The notes under the pieces were generated by a model. The model did no database searches and was not told the origin of the DNA. It was given only the letters and a program-made list of their open reading frames with translations. The translations under genes and the position numbers were made by a program. A DNA stretch of 64,000 nucleotides from Macrostomum hystrix (taxonomy: Eukaryota; Platyhelminthes; Macrostomidae), in assembly GCA_950097015.1 (NCBI GenBank), contig CATNEN010000039.1, positions 1,364,001 to 1,428,000 of the forward strand, written 5' to 3'. Shown here one piece after another: positions 13,401 through 24,700 of this stretch (within the stretch, counting starts at the first letter, position 1; the number at the start of each line of letters is the position of its first letter).

Positions 13401-14003
13401 GAGTGGAGTGAGGTGGGTGCTAGTGTCGCTGGAGGTAATGTAGATTTCTGGGTAGACTTTTTCAGAGTGGAGTGAGGTGGGTGCTAGTGTCGCTGGAGGT
13501 AATGTACATTTCTGGGTAGACTTTTTCAGAGTGGAGTGAGGTGGGTGCTAGAGTCGCTGCAGGCACTGTACATCTATGAAAGAGTTGTAGCGGCGGCATA
13601 GTTGAGAGATCAAGATGTTTTTAAGTGGTACATTTTGCGCATGTAACCTGCTCATTCTCTCATGAGGTATCGCTCTCTCATGTAAAACGTTCTCCCAAAG
13701 TTCTGAATATTTCAGGCCGCCCACGTTGATTCCGCCTCATCTTATGTGCACTTTTCCTTGCCTGCATTGTTCCGTGGGGCCGCATCGTTTCCTTTGTCCT
13801 GGGTGGGATTGATTGCGTTATTTTCCGTCTGTCTGTTAAACCTGGCACAATGAGCCGCTTCACTGATCCCCCAACAGAGCGAGGTTCCGCCCAACAACAG
13901 TCGCATAATCAACACGCGAGCGGACAATCACACGATAGTGAAGCAGGTGCTGCGGGAGCAGGGCATCGACCTGCCCGGAGGCTCAGCCGCCGCGCGCCCC
14001 TGA
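7428..14003 (+). CDS. EEIG1: EEIG1/FAM102-like protein with NT-C2 domain, four exons, 354 aa
   Basis: Exons 7428-7691, 8170-8738, 12025-12130, 13878-14003 (88 codons; 189 codons + 2 nt; 1 nt + 35 codons; 41 codons + stop). Phases agree at every junction. Residues about 40-190 form the NT-C2 (EEIG1/EHBP1 N-terminal) domain: HKFLVRLTLKELEGVTLSNG, then SLRKEVRGGRSYSKLGFVNL, and RLDNSTLRLSLCLRSLRGDP. These align directly with vertebrate FAM102A/B. A Ser-rich linker with Gln repeats follows. The C-terminal motif INTRADNHTIVKQVLREQGI matches the conserved last block of the family. Human FAM102A is 384 aa. The role is inferred from the family: a membrane-binding C2-like adaptor. The start is the first in-frame ATG of exon 1; an upstream exon is possible. 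Introns 2 and 3 carry private minisatellites. Confidence 0.9.
7782..8090 (-). repeat. tRNA-derived SINE family 1, copy 2
   Basis: Reverse-orientation copy of the element at 3428-3765. On the minus strand the head reads CAGAGCGGTC (A box) and GAGCTCGATTCC (B box). The body matches copy 1 through AGTCAGGGCAGATGTACACA. It fills most of intron 1 of EEIG1/FAM102 and is open in the frame of exon 2, so a naive reading fuses it to the protein. The splice at 8169/8170 removes it. Confidence 0.8.
8784..9711. repeat. 31-bp minisatellite in EEIG1 intron 2
   Basis: About 30 copies of a 31-bp unit (core CCCTTTAACAATTGGAGAGT), highly homogeneous. The main variation is one T/C site (AGTCCC or AGCCCC). It begins about 45 bp after the exon 2 donor. 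Confidence 0.97.
9712..10356. other. unique intronic sequence in EEIG1 intron 2
   Basis: Sequence between two minisatellites. Only short open frames occur (for example 9818-10009) with no recognisable domain. I see no gene or repeat. Confidence 0.5.
10357..11204. repeat. mixed 23/31-bp minisatellite in EEIG1 intron 2
   Basis: Array built from CCCCTATCCTATCCTTGAGC followed by AGT (23-bp form) or AGTTCTCGACT (31-bp form). The two forms alternate in blocks, and some blocks (about 10600-10800 and 11000-11170) look like duplicated higher-order segments. Confidence 0.95.
11205..12024. other. unique part of EEIG1 intron 2
   Basis: Ends in the exon 3 acceptor at 12024. The open frame at 11508-11975 has no recognisable domain. 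Near 11980-12005 a short fragment (GTACACATGTACATCTGCCC) resembles part of SINE family 1. Confidence 0.4.
12280..12735. repeat. 36-bp minisatellite in EEIG1 intron 3
   Basis: About 12 copies of a 36-bp unit (core GGGAGATCTAGAAGACGAAT). The length is a multiple of three, so both strands stay open. The plus frame reads LGDLEDEWSDRQ over and over. It lies between two well-supported exons and shows no splice logic, so I treat the open frames as by-products. Confidence 0.93.
12736..13877. repeat. EEIG1 intron 3 remainder with a 64-bp triplicate
   Basis: Mostly unique. Between about 13325 and 13570 there are three to four copies of a 64-bp unit (core CAGAGTGGAGTGAGGTGGGT), increasingly degenerate at both ends. 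Confidence 0.75.
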
Positions 14004-15406
14004 GTTCCCCTCCCCTGTTCTCTGTGGCCGGTGCGACTATGACGTGAAGCAATGAACTGATTTCAGTTTTTCTCTGAATGTCGGCGTCCGCTTCCTCTTA
14101 ATTTTGTTTTTCCTTGTTTTGCTTCTCTGCTGATTCGAGGCGCTGTCTCTTCCTCTCATTGCGAGTGCATTATTTTAAGTTTGTTTGCTGCTGCAAGTCT
14201 TAGTGATTAGACAAAATTAATTTTTTACTATTTTTTAGAACACATACTTTTATATCTTACTAAAAGTAGATATGTGCGCACATCGATGTTATTGAGATAT
14301 TTTATTTTCTTTTTACTTTTCAGATTCTTTCTTCGCGCGGTTAATTTAAAGTTGCCCACTTATTTTTTGCTCGTAATTCGCAAAGCTCCACGATTCTTGG
14401 AAAGTTTTGATTGTTTGTTTGTGCCTTTCGCCATCCTTCTTACTATGTTCGATTTTTCGCTTCTCTGTGTTCCTGTTTCAAATGCATTATATAAAGTTAT
14501 CTAAAGTTGGACAATTTCCGCATTGGCTTGGCGTTCACAATTGTTATCATGTGCATTGTTCGAGATAGAGGTCAAGCGGAGGCTGAGGTGGGCGTCCAGT
14601 AATCGATAATATTGTACACAATTGGGGATAGAGGTCAAACTGAGGCTGAGGGGGCGTCCAGTAACAGTTATGATTTGCATTGCTGATGCTATATTTTATC
14701 AGCAAAATATGTTTAAAAGTTCAGGCGTGATTTAAGAGGCCGTTCGGGTCCTTTTTGAGTTATTTTATTGCGCAGGAATTTATCTTACGAATCAAGCGTC
14801 CAGTGCAAAGGCCGCTCTATTTTAAGTAATAAATTTTATGCTGGTAGTTTACAATGGCCGTTTCTACAGACTTTGGACTCCACCTGTTTGTACAGGTAAA
14901 CAAGGCGTGCAATGTGCTTATTTGGTCAGCAGCGATCGCAGCATTTGCCAGTTTTGCTTTCAATATTCACATAGGAAAGGCTTCACTGGGAAAATGTCTG
15001 CCTTCAATAGCAAATAATTGCTCCAATAGATCTCACTATTCTGCTTTTAGTTTTTTCCACAAATTTTTGTTTGAAATCTACCTGTTTTGAAGTTTGGACC
15101 TTCATAATTTGTTTATTTGTCCATTTGTTTTTTGGTCATTCGGTTTGGGAGCTATCGTGAATTGGGCAATGGGTATTTGAATTAGCCCGTCATGGTCTCT
15201 CCCCAGACGGGAAATAGCGTGGCTTTTCTGCCGTTAATTGACGGGGATTGTTACTGCCGGGATCGAGCTGGCGCTGCTTTTTCCTTCTTGATTGCTAAAA
15301 TCAACTAAGAATAATTTGATTGCTTGTTTCACTTATTTCCAGTTGGAGGATGTTAATCGCATCGCGTACTTCTGTCTCGTCAGGTCGGTTGCAAAAATCT
15401 GCTATT
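14004..15406. other. 3' flank of EEIG1/FAM102, no gene seen
   Basis: AT-rich sequence after the EEIG1 stop codon. An AATAAA polyadenylation hexamer lies at about 14828. The open frames at 14274-14504 and 14854-15090 are low-complexity and unsupported. Near 14570-14660 a 40-bp segment (GAGATAGAGGTCAAGCGGAG) is imperfectly duplicated. Confidence 0.45.
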
Positions 15407-15710
15407 TTGTTAGGTTAATCAGATACTCGAACTGGCTTTCACTTGATTGGCTGGGCTTTGGTTAATCAGATACTCGAACTGGCTTTCACTTGATTGGCTG
15501 GGCTTAGGTTAATCAGATACTCGAACTGGCTTTCACTTGATTGGCTGGGCTTCACACCTCGTCCCTCCAGAGTCTATAAATAGCTGTGAAATCGGAGTGC
15601 CTAATGCCTCTTGTGCAAGCTTCTGCAAGCCTAGTGATCAGATTGGCCAATCGATTCTGTCCAGCTTTTCAGTGTTGCGCTAATAAAACTCGATCAAGCA
15701 ATTTATGTAA
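15407..15710 (+). promoter_or_regulatory. TATA-containing promoter-like unit, possible solo LTR
   Basis: Three 47-bp direct repeats (15407-15552) each contain ATTGGCTGGGCTT, an inverted CCAAT box. They are followed at about 15574 by CTATAAATAGC, a good TATA box, and about 105 bp later by AATAAAACTCG. Repeats, TATA box and a polyadenylation signal this close together are typical of a retroviral-type LTR (U3 to R), or of a promoter for a very short transcript. LTR ends and a target-site duplication were not identified. Confidence 0.4.
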
Positions 15711-16667
15711 ATCATAAAACCTCTGTTCAGTTTATAAGTCTAAATTTTTACTGGTCATGTTTACTTGAATGCAATATAATTAAATAGTTTTCTTACCTTG
15801 AAACGGCCAAGTTTGGCTTGTTGTCCAGAGCCTAGAGACTAATTGGTGCGATTTCTTAGAAAATGGTAATCCGGGCTCCCGGAGCGCGGCCTTTTTACTA
15901 TGTTATTTCGCGAAGACTCGGAGGTATTCTCCGGAGGTTTTTTGAGGTGCCGACGATTATCGGGCTCCTCAATGTCACCCGACACCTGATTTGACTTGCA
16001 CACATTGGACTAGGAACTTGCTAGCTAGAATTTACAGCCAGTGACCTACCCGAATTTCTATACTAAACAGTGTCAGGTAAAAACTTGTCAAGCTGGGTGG
16101 ACTGATTGAGGCATCATTTGTCATGCTTAATGGCACCAAATAACATAGCTCTAGGCTATGAGGCGCGATATGAGCAATTTTTCGACAACGGAGGAGATAA
16201 AATGGCTCACTATTCATGCTTCCTTGACTTCTTTGGCTTAACGGCACTAGAGTTGAGGCCGGATCGAAACTGTTTTATCTGGCTCTTGCCGTTTCGCTGC
16301 TTCCTGGCATTAGCACAGCAAGTTCTGAGCCAAATATAATCAACTATTTCCAGCGGCTTTTGGATCCAAACAGGTTCGAATCCGTCAGTTCGGATTCGGC
16401 ATGCCAGTTATTTCTGATTCAGAGATTCTAAGTTTAGTGCACATCCTGTTCCTCGTGTTTATTCTTTCTAGCTCTCTGCAGAGTTCCTCTAAGGTGTGCC
16501 ATTAGCCTTCCGTTTGACGCTATTTATAATACGAGCTATATTTCTGAGAAAGGCATTGGTTGCAAAGTAATCGAAATTATTTGCACGAATTTAGATTTCA
16601 CTCTTCAAAGACAAAGCCATCCCTTAGCTAGTAGCAATATATGGTTACGTCACATTTCACCGTATCT
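15711..16667. other. intergenic sequence, no gene seen
   Basis: Unique sequence with short unsupported open frames on both strands. No repeat or RNA gene recognised. Confidence 0.4.
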
Positions 16668-17446
16668 CATCTCGCCGATTCTCATTTCGCCGACATTCTC
16701 ATCTCGCCGATTCTCATTTCGCCGATTCTCATCTCGCCGATTCTCATTTCGCCGATTCTCATCTCGCCGATTCTCATTTCCCCAACATTCTCATCTCGCC
16801 GATTCTCATTTCGCCGATTCTCATCTCGCCGATTCTCATTTCGCCGATTCTCATCTCGCCGATTCTCATTTCCCCAACATTCTCATCTCGCCGATTCTCA
16901 TTTCGCCGATTCTCATTTCGCCGATTCTCATTTTGCCGATTCTCATTTCGCCGATTCTCATCTCGCCGATTCTCATCTCGCCGATTCTCATTTCGCCGAT
17001 TCTCATTTCGCCGACATTCTCATTTCGCCGATTCTCATTTCGCCGACATTCTCATCTCGCCGATTCTCATTTCCCCAACATTCTCATCTCGCCGATTCTC
17101 ATTTCGCCGATTCTCATTTCGCCGATTCTCATTTCGCCGACATTCTCATCTCGCCGATTCTCATTTCGCCGAATCTCATCTCGCCGATCTCATTTCGCCG
17201 ACATTCTCATCTCCCCGATTCTCATCTCGCCGATTCTCATTTCGCCGATTCTCATTTCGCCGATTCTCATTTCGCCGATTCTCATTTCGCCGACATTCTC
17301 ATCTCGCCGATTCTCCTCTCGCCGATTCTCATCTCGCCGATTCTCATTTCGCCGATTCTCATCTCGCCGATTCTCATTTCGCCGACATTCTCATCTCGCC
17401 GATTCTCATCTCGCTGATTCTCATCTCGCCGAATCTCATCTCGCCG
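16668..17446 (+). repeat. 15-bp minisatellite, forward arm of an inverted pair
   Basis: About 50 copies of a 15-bp unit TCTCATYTCGCCGAT, with C/T variation and interspersed 18-bp forms (CGCCGACATTCTCAT and CCCCAACATTCTCAT). No stops occur in some frames, so spurious 176-258 codon open frames arise. The same unit in reverse orientation starts about 150 bp downstream. Confidence 0.97.
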
Positions 17447-17593
17447 AAATTAGCGCTCTTTGACAATTTTGGGATTACTCACGGGTCGACTCAGTAAGAT
17501 ATGTTTTCTGTTACTTTTTTGAGACTTACGCGCGAGCTCTATGGAAAACCGTAGCGAAACTGCTTCGATAATTTCTTCTTTGTCTATGGTCGA

Positions 17594-18189
17594 GATTAGA
17601 TTCGGCGAGATGAGATTCGGCGAGATGAGATTCAGCGAGATGAGATTCGGCGAGATGAGATTCGGCGAGATGAGATTCGGCAAGATGAGATTCGGCGAGA
17701 TGAGAATCGGTGAGATGAGAATGTCGGGGAAATGAGATTCGGCGAGATGAGATTCAGCGAGATGAGATTCGGCGAGATGAGATTCGGCAAGATGAGATTC
17801 GGCGAGATGAGAATCGGCGAGATGAGAATGTCGGGGAAATGAGAATCGGCGAGATGAGAATCGGCGAGATGAGATTCGGCGAGATGAGATTCGGCAAGAT
17901 GAGATTCGGCGAGATGAGAATCGGCGAGATGAGAATGTCGGGGAAATGAGAATCGGCGAGATGAGAATCGGCGAGATGAGAATGTCGGGGAAATGAGAAT
18001 CGGCGAGATGAGAATCGGCGAGATGAGATTCGGCGAGATGAGATTCGGCGATATGAGATTCGGCGATATGAGATTCGGCGAGATGAGATTCGGTGATATG
18101 AGATTCGGCGAGATGAGATTCGGCGAGATGAGATTCGGCAAGATGAGATTCGGCAAGATGAGATTCGGCGAGATGAGATTCGGCGAACT
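17594..18189 (-). repeat. 15-bp minisatellite, reverse arm of an inverted pair
   Basis: About 38 copies of ATTCGGCGAGATGAG and AATCGGCGAGATGAG, the reverse complement of the unit at 16668-17446. The GATGAGAATGTCGGGGAAAT variant matches the 18-bp forms of the other arm. The spacer 17447-17593 is unique. The arms could pair over several hundred bases. Confidence 0.97.
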
Positions 18190-18751
18190 GCGACGTACCC
18201 GCAATATATAAATACGATTTCCACAAAATCGTCATTGCTTCTTGTTCTGCGTATTCATCCATCCAAATTCTAAATAAATATTCAACAACAAATACGAGTA
18301 TATATATAGGCTAAATATGCTACGCTGAAAGATGCAATCACACTGCATAGCCCAGGAATCTTCAGTTTGTTCAGCATTTACACATAAACATACATCTGCA
18401 ATGTACACGCTCGCTAGCTCATGGCGTTGATAAAGTGAATCAGCTTGCATTTCCTGAACTAGCATCCGCTGTCCTGCAGGCTGCAGACGGTGTGAGATTG
18501 CTGACCCCCAACGAGCGCGCTGGAGTGGGTCGGTTCTCTTGTTATAATCGCTCGTGCCTATCAGTTTACTGCATCTGTGTGGGCCGCTGGCGCTGTTATT
18601 TCCATGCACAATCAAGGGCAAACTTGGCCAAGTCGCTACGCCTGCCCACAAGCTGCTGAGAGGCGCTAAGCTTGACAACAACTTGGAGGCCCCACAAACC
18701 GAGCTTATTCCTATCCGATTGCTAAACTCCGCGAGCGCACAGTTCAGCACA
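18190..18751 (+). promoter_or_regulatory. upstream region of SH2 gene A
   Basis: Unique sequence before the start codon of gene A, expected to contain its promoter and 5' leader. TATATATATAGG occurs at about 18299. Open frames here (18232-18750 minus, 18435-18799 plus) have no recognisable domains. Confidence 0.35.
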
Positions 18752-21700
18752 ATGTCCAGAAGCGCCGGGCTGCAGAAGCTGTCGGGTAAGTCAGCCTAGG
18801 ACCAATAGAAGACCATTGTTGCAGAAGGATTGTCAATCTTGGAGGTACCGGGTACACTGTCTATGGCCAGATCATATTCTAGTAATGCATATTCCCCTCA
18901 TTGAGGCAAGAAAGTGTTGGACGAGATAGGCGAGCACAGTATTTTACAGTTCATTGACAATCTCCTCGGTGAATTTTAAGCAAGCTGCCCATTAAAGAAC
19001 GATCCATGTGATGAACTATAGGAAAAATTGCGAGTTTGGCGCTGCATAGCAACAAAAAATGTGACTTTTCACTTAATCGAAAAATTCGCACAGTTGAGTA
19101 CCTGCGCGTCTATCACTTCAAGTGCACCAGCGCCGAGCTCAGTGACTACCTGGTCAAGCTGGAGATTGACCCGATGACTGCGGAGCATTGCTGTAAGCCA
19201 CATGCGAGCTGAGAAACTGACACCATTGGAACATCAAGCATTGGAACAAAAGTACATTGTAGTAAAATGTCCTTGAAAACAGAACACTTTGAATTTAGGG
19301 ATGTACACGCAGGTGAGGTACATTTGCAGGCTTTAATCTATGGGCTGTTTGACTATTTGAGTGTGAATGAACTATGTGCCAAATGCATCTAGTTATTTAT
19401 AAAGACAAATGCGAGAGAGTGAGTCTAGGTCAAGATGCGCCTCAAGCCACGCCACGCTCCACCTCCGCAGTCTCGGTCTACTACGGAGTCCTGCGAGCCA
19501 ACCGACTGTTCCTGTTCAGCCACACAGCATCGCAACAGTGCAAGACTGTAGTTAACCTCGAGCATTGCATGTGAGAATAGTCATCAAATAGCGCCCAAGC
19601 AAACACCACCCCAGCTGAGCACCCACCACCCCAGCTGAGCATCCACCACCCCAGCTGAGCACCCACCACCCCAGCTGAGCACCCACCACCCCAGCTGAGC
19701 ACCCACCACCCCAGCTGAGCACCCACCACCCCAGCTGAGCACCCACCACCCCAGCTGAGCACCCACTACCCCAGCTGAGCACCCACCACCCCAGCTGAGC
19801 ATCCACCACCCAGCTGAGCACCCACCACCCCAGCTGAGCACCCACCACCCCAGCTGAGCACCCACCACCCCAGCTGAGCATCCACCACCCCAGCTAAGCA
19901 CCCACCACCCCAGCTAAGCACCCACCACCCCAGCTGAGCACCCACCACCCAAGCTGAGCACCCACCACCCCAGCTAAGCACCCACCACCCCAGCTAAGCA
20001 CCCACCACCCCAGCTAAGCACCCACCACCCCAGCTGAGCATCCACCACCCCAGCTGAGCATCCACCACCCCAGCTAAGCACCCACCACCCCAGCTAAGCA
20101 CCCACCACCCCAGCTAAGCACCCACCACCCCAGCTAAGCACCCACCACCCCAGCTAAGCACCCACCACCCCAGCTAAGCACCCACCACCCCAGCTAAGCA
20201 CCCACCATTAAACAACGCCATCTCAGCCAAACACCCTCCCGCTCTCCGTCCAGCGTTCGAGATGTTCATCTGGACAAGCAGTGGCCGGCCTGCTGCACCT
20301 CCGGCTGCCAAATCTGGCTGCCCGGCTGCTACAGTGGCGGCTCCTCGACTGTGCCAGCCGATGCGCCTGGCTGTTGGCAGCTGGGCTTCTTCTCCGGCTC
20401 CAAGTGGAAGCGGCACCTGGATGTTTATTCCAAGTAAAGTGCCAATCAATCACACCCTAAATTATCATAAATTAGCTGCAGTTTCCCAGCTGCAGTTTCC
20501 CAGCTGCAGTTTCCCAGCTGCAGTTTCCCAGCTGCAGTTTCCCAGCTGCAGTTTCCCAGCTGCATTTTCCCAGCTGCAGTTTCCCAGCTGCAGTTTCCCA
20601 GCTGCAGTTTCCCAGCTGCAGTTTCCCAGCTGCATTTTCCCAGCTGCAGTTTCCCAGATGCAGTTTCCCAGCTGCAGTTTCCCAGCTGCAGTTTCCCAGC
20701 TGCAGTTTCCCAGCTGCAGTTTCCCAGCTGCATTTTCCCAGCTGCAGTTTCCCAGTCCTATCCAACACACGCAGGCAGGCAGGCTCGTCTGAGCCGGCTG
20801 ACGCCACCGACAGTGAGTACGACAATGACGAATACGACGCCGGTGACACGGAACTCAGCGGCCTGTGGGCGATGCTGGCGGACACGGATCCCAGGCCAGT
20901 GAGTCCTCAGCCGAACGCCTCGCGGGCCGCGCCTGGCCAGAGAGAAACCTTCAGCGGCGGGTCGGCGACACCGCAGCAGCAACCATTGGCATCAAGGGTA
21001 TAGCGGCTTCGTGCATTTGCTTTTGAATCGGGATTCGGAATTAGGGTTTATTGGACAGGTTATCGATTGACTCATTGGGAATCGTGACTCATTGGGAATC
21101 GTGACTCATTGGGAATCGTGACTCATTGGGAATTGTGACTCATTGAGAATCGTGACTCATTTGGGAATTGTGACTTATTGGGAATCGTGACTCATTGGGA
21201 ATCGTGACTCATTGGGAATTGTGACTCATTGGGAATTGTGACTTATTTGGAATCGTGACTCATTGGAAATTGTGACTCATTGGGAATTTGACTTATTGGG
21301 AATCGTGACTCATTGGAAATTGTGACTCATTGGGAATTCGACGTATTGGGAATCGTGACTCATTGGAAATTGTGACTCATTGGGAATTCGACGTATTGGG
21401 AATCAGGATTCAATAGGAAGTGGTTTATTTGGGGATATTGGTTGGGAATTGAGACCGATTAGGAATCGACTCCTGACTATCGCTGCTCACCCTCAGCCGT
21501 TCGCGGTCGGCCGGGCCTCAGGAGCCTCCGTGCAGCCGCCCCCGCCGATTCGGACCACACCTGACAGACCCGCGTTGGCGCCACCCACACAGACGCTGCT
21601 AGACACGCCGGTACCACCGCTGCAGCAGCAGTAAGCGGCATGATAGAGGAGCTGTGCTTGCTCTAGTTGATGCAGTTTGTTGATGCAGTTTGTTGATGCA

Positions 21701-24700
21701 GTTTGTTGATGCAGTTTGTTGATGCAGTTTGTTGATGCAGTTTGTTGATGCAGTTTGTTGATGCAGTTTGTTGATGCAGTTTGTTGATGCAGTTTGTTGA
21801 TGCAGTTTGTTGATGCAGTTTGTTGATGCAGTTTGTTGATGCAGTTTGTTGATGCAGTTTCTTGATGCAGTTTGTTGATGCAGTTTCTTGATGCCCACTC
21901 CAGGTTGTTCCAAGTAGTTTCACGCTTTTTTTTTCAGGCTACCAAGCGGTCAGCCAGTTTTGTCAGTGGATCCTAGCTTTCCTCAGCTAAGACCAGTCCA
22001 GCAGCAGCAGCAGCAGCAGCCCGTAACAATGGTAGGATCTCGTCTTTAATAAAATTTAAGCAACCCTTCCTACCAAAGTACTAATTTTAGGACCACTTGA
22101 CTACGGAGCCCCTGTCCGCGGACTGTACAGCTGTACACAGTCTTTGGAAGCGCCACGCTTCCGGCCCAACTGTCATAGTTGTCATTTCTCGATTTATCCA
22201 TCTCAAAGCAAAGAAAGCTTAGTCAAGAGCGAATTTTTTTCAACCAGACCAGAAGCACAACTCAGCAGCTGCCTCCGCCGCCCCCGCCACCGAAGCCCGC
22301 GGTTGATTCTCATCTGAAATCGTCTGCGCTGAAGCCAGCGCAGCAGACGCCGCCGCCACCACCGCCACCGCCGCCTCAGAATTTTCGCAATGCCGGCGCG
22401 AACGCCAAGCAACTGCCCCAGCCGCCGCTGCCGCTGAAAACTCCGCTGACGCCGGAACCTCCGCAGACGCCGCAGTCTCCGCAGACGTCTGAAGCGCAGC
22501 AGCCGCTGCCGCCACCAATTCCGCCGAGGGACGGCCGTGGACTCATTGACCAGGTGCCAGGTGCACTACAACAGCCGCCGCCACAGACGCCGCAGGCGGC
22601 CCCTGCCGATCTCTACGACCTGATGTCGCAGGGCCTCTGCGTGGATGCGCTCTGCAGCTATTTCTGTCGCGGTTATTACTGCTCAAAGGATTTGAGACTG
22701 GCCAAGCAGTAAGGCCGAGACTCCTATACTTGAAAGTATCACGATCGGACTAGAGCAGTACAGAGTTCGAATCCCCGAACCCGAATCTAGGCTGATGCGG
22801 CTGAGCTCCGACAATGGCGTGTACATGCTGCGCGGCTTCTGCAACCGCCAGGCTGGCCAGGACAAGACGCTGTGCGTGAAATACTCCATGGTGTACAAGT
22901 TCCGAGTGCGCGTGCTGCAGCAGGGCTACCAGATCTGGAATGAGCACAACAACCAGGTACACAACTCCATGGAGGCACTGCTGTTCTATCACCACCTGTT
23001 CCCGATCCGTGTGGCCCAGAAGATCCAGCACGAGCTGCTGCTGCGCCGGCCCTTTGATCTCGAGTGAGCGAAGCCTCCATGTTGTCTGGCCCAAGTTCTT
23101 GGCCTTCTAACTGACAATCTCCTCCCGCGCTTTCAGGCTTCAGAGGCCGGATTTCAACAGCTGCAACTTGATGCTGCCACTGAGCTCGGCGCTGTGGAGC
23201 CACGGCTCCAAAGAAATGTGCGCTGAGTAAGTAGAAGGGATTTCTCTGATCTGCAGGGATTTCTCTGATCTGCAGGGATTTCTCTGATCTGCAGGGATTT
23301 CTCTGATCTGCAGGGATTTCTCTGATCTGCAGGGATTTCTCTGATCTGCAGGGATTTCTCTGATCTGCAGGGATTTCTCTGATCTGAACAATTTTTGTAT
23401 GGCAGGCTTACAGCAATAGCATTTCTTTTTTCTACTGGGTAGGCAAAAGGACCGAGACCGGGAAAGGACTGGGATCTGTCAGGTTTAGAGGGCTGGGATC
23501 TGTCAGGTTTAGAGGGCTGGGATCTGTCAGGTTTAGAGGGCTGGGATCTGTCAGGTTTAGAGGGCTGGGATCTGTCAGGTTTAGAGGGCTGGGATCTGTC
23601 AGGTTTAGAGGGATGGGATCTCTATATCTCGAAGGACTGAACAAGCCCGCCGCGCCCGGACCGCAGGATCCTGCGCAACTCAGACGACGGCACCTACACG
23701 CTGCGCTACGAACCGAGCAATGGCGGAGCCGTGCTGTGCATCACCCACCGCAGTCAGATCCTCAAATTTCGAGTTGTTATGACGATGACTGACAGCAAGG
23801 TGAGCGCATTAGAATGACGTTGAATTAGATTGTCACCACAAAAGGTTCTCAGTAATTTTTAAGGATCATTGTCCCAGAACTCTTAGCTAACCAAAAGCCA
23901 TCGAATTTCGCCATCTCTAGCGAGAGTTTAGCTTCCACCACCTGCCGGCATCACCTAAATTTGCTAGCCTCGAGGAACTCATCATTCACTACCATAATAA
24001 TCCCATCCGGGGCAGCACGGCCGACGGGGAAATCCTGCTGAAGGTCCCCTTCCAGCTGGTGCCGTGAGTACTTTTCACCTGAAGCGATCGATGCCTGATT
24101 CCGGCCCACCAACCCCGATATACATCCCTAAGCCCTGTATCCATCCTCTGCTATCTTTCCTCAACTCCATCCCACCGCTCTTCCATTCCCTCTCTTTCGC
24201 TATCTCCTTTCCGTTCTCTGCTCTCCCATTCGCTCCTCCCATCCACTCTCTCCCATCCGCTCTCTCCCATTCGCTCCTCCCATTCGCTCTCTCCCATCCA
24301 CTCTCTCCCATCCATTCTCCGCCATCCGCTCTCTCCCATTCGCTCTCTCCGATCCGCTCTGTCCCATTCGCTGTCTCCCATCCACTCTCTCCAATCCGCT
24401 CTCTCCCATCCGCTCTCTCCCATCCGCTCTCTCCCATCCGCTCTCTCCCATTCGCTGTCTCCCATTCGCTCTCTCCCATTCGCTCTCTCCCATTCGCTCT
24501 CTCCCATTCGCTCCTCCCATCCACTCTCTCCCATCCGCTCTCTCCCATTCGCTCCTCCCATCCACTCTCTCCCATCCGCTCTCTCCCATTCGCTCTCTCC
24601 CATTCGCTCCTCCCATCCACTCTCTCCCATCCGCTCTCTCCCATTCGCTGTCTCCCATTCGCTCTCTCCCATCCACTCTCTCCCATTCGCTCTCTCCCAT

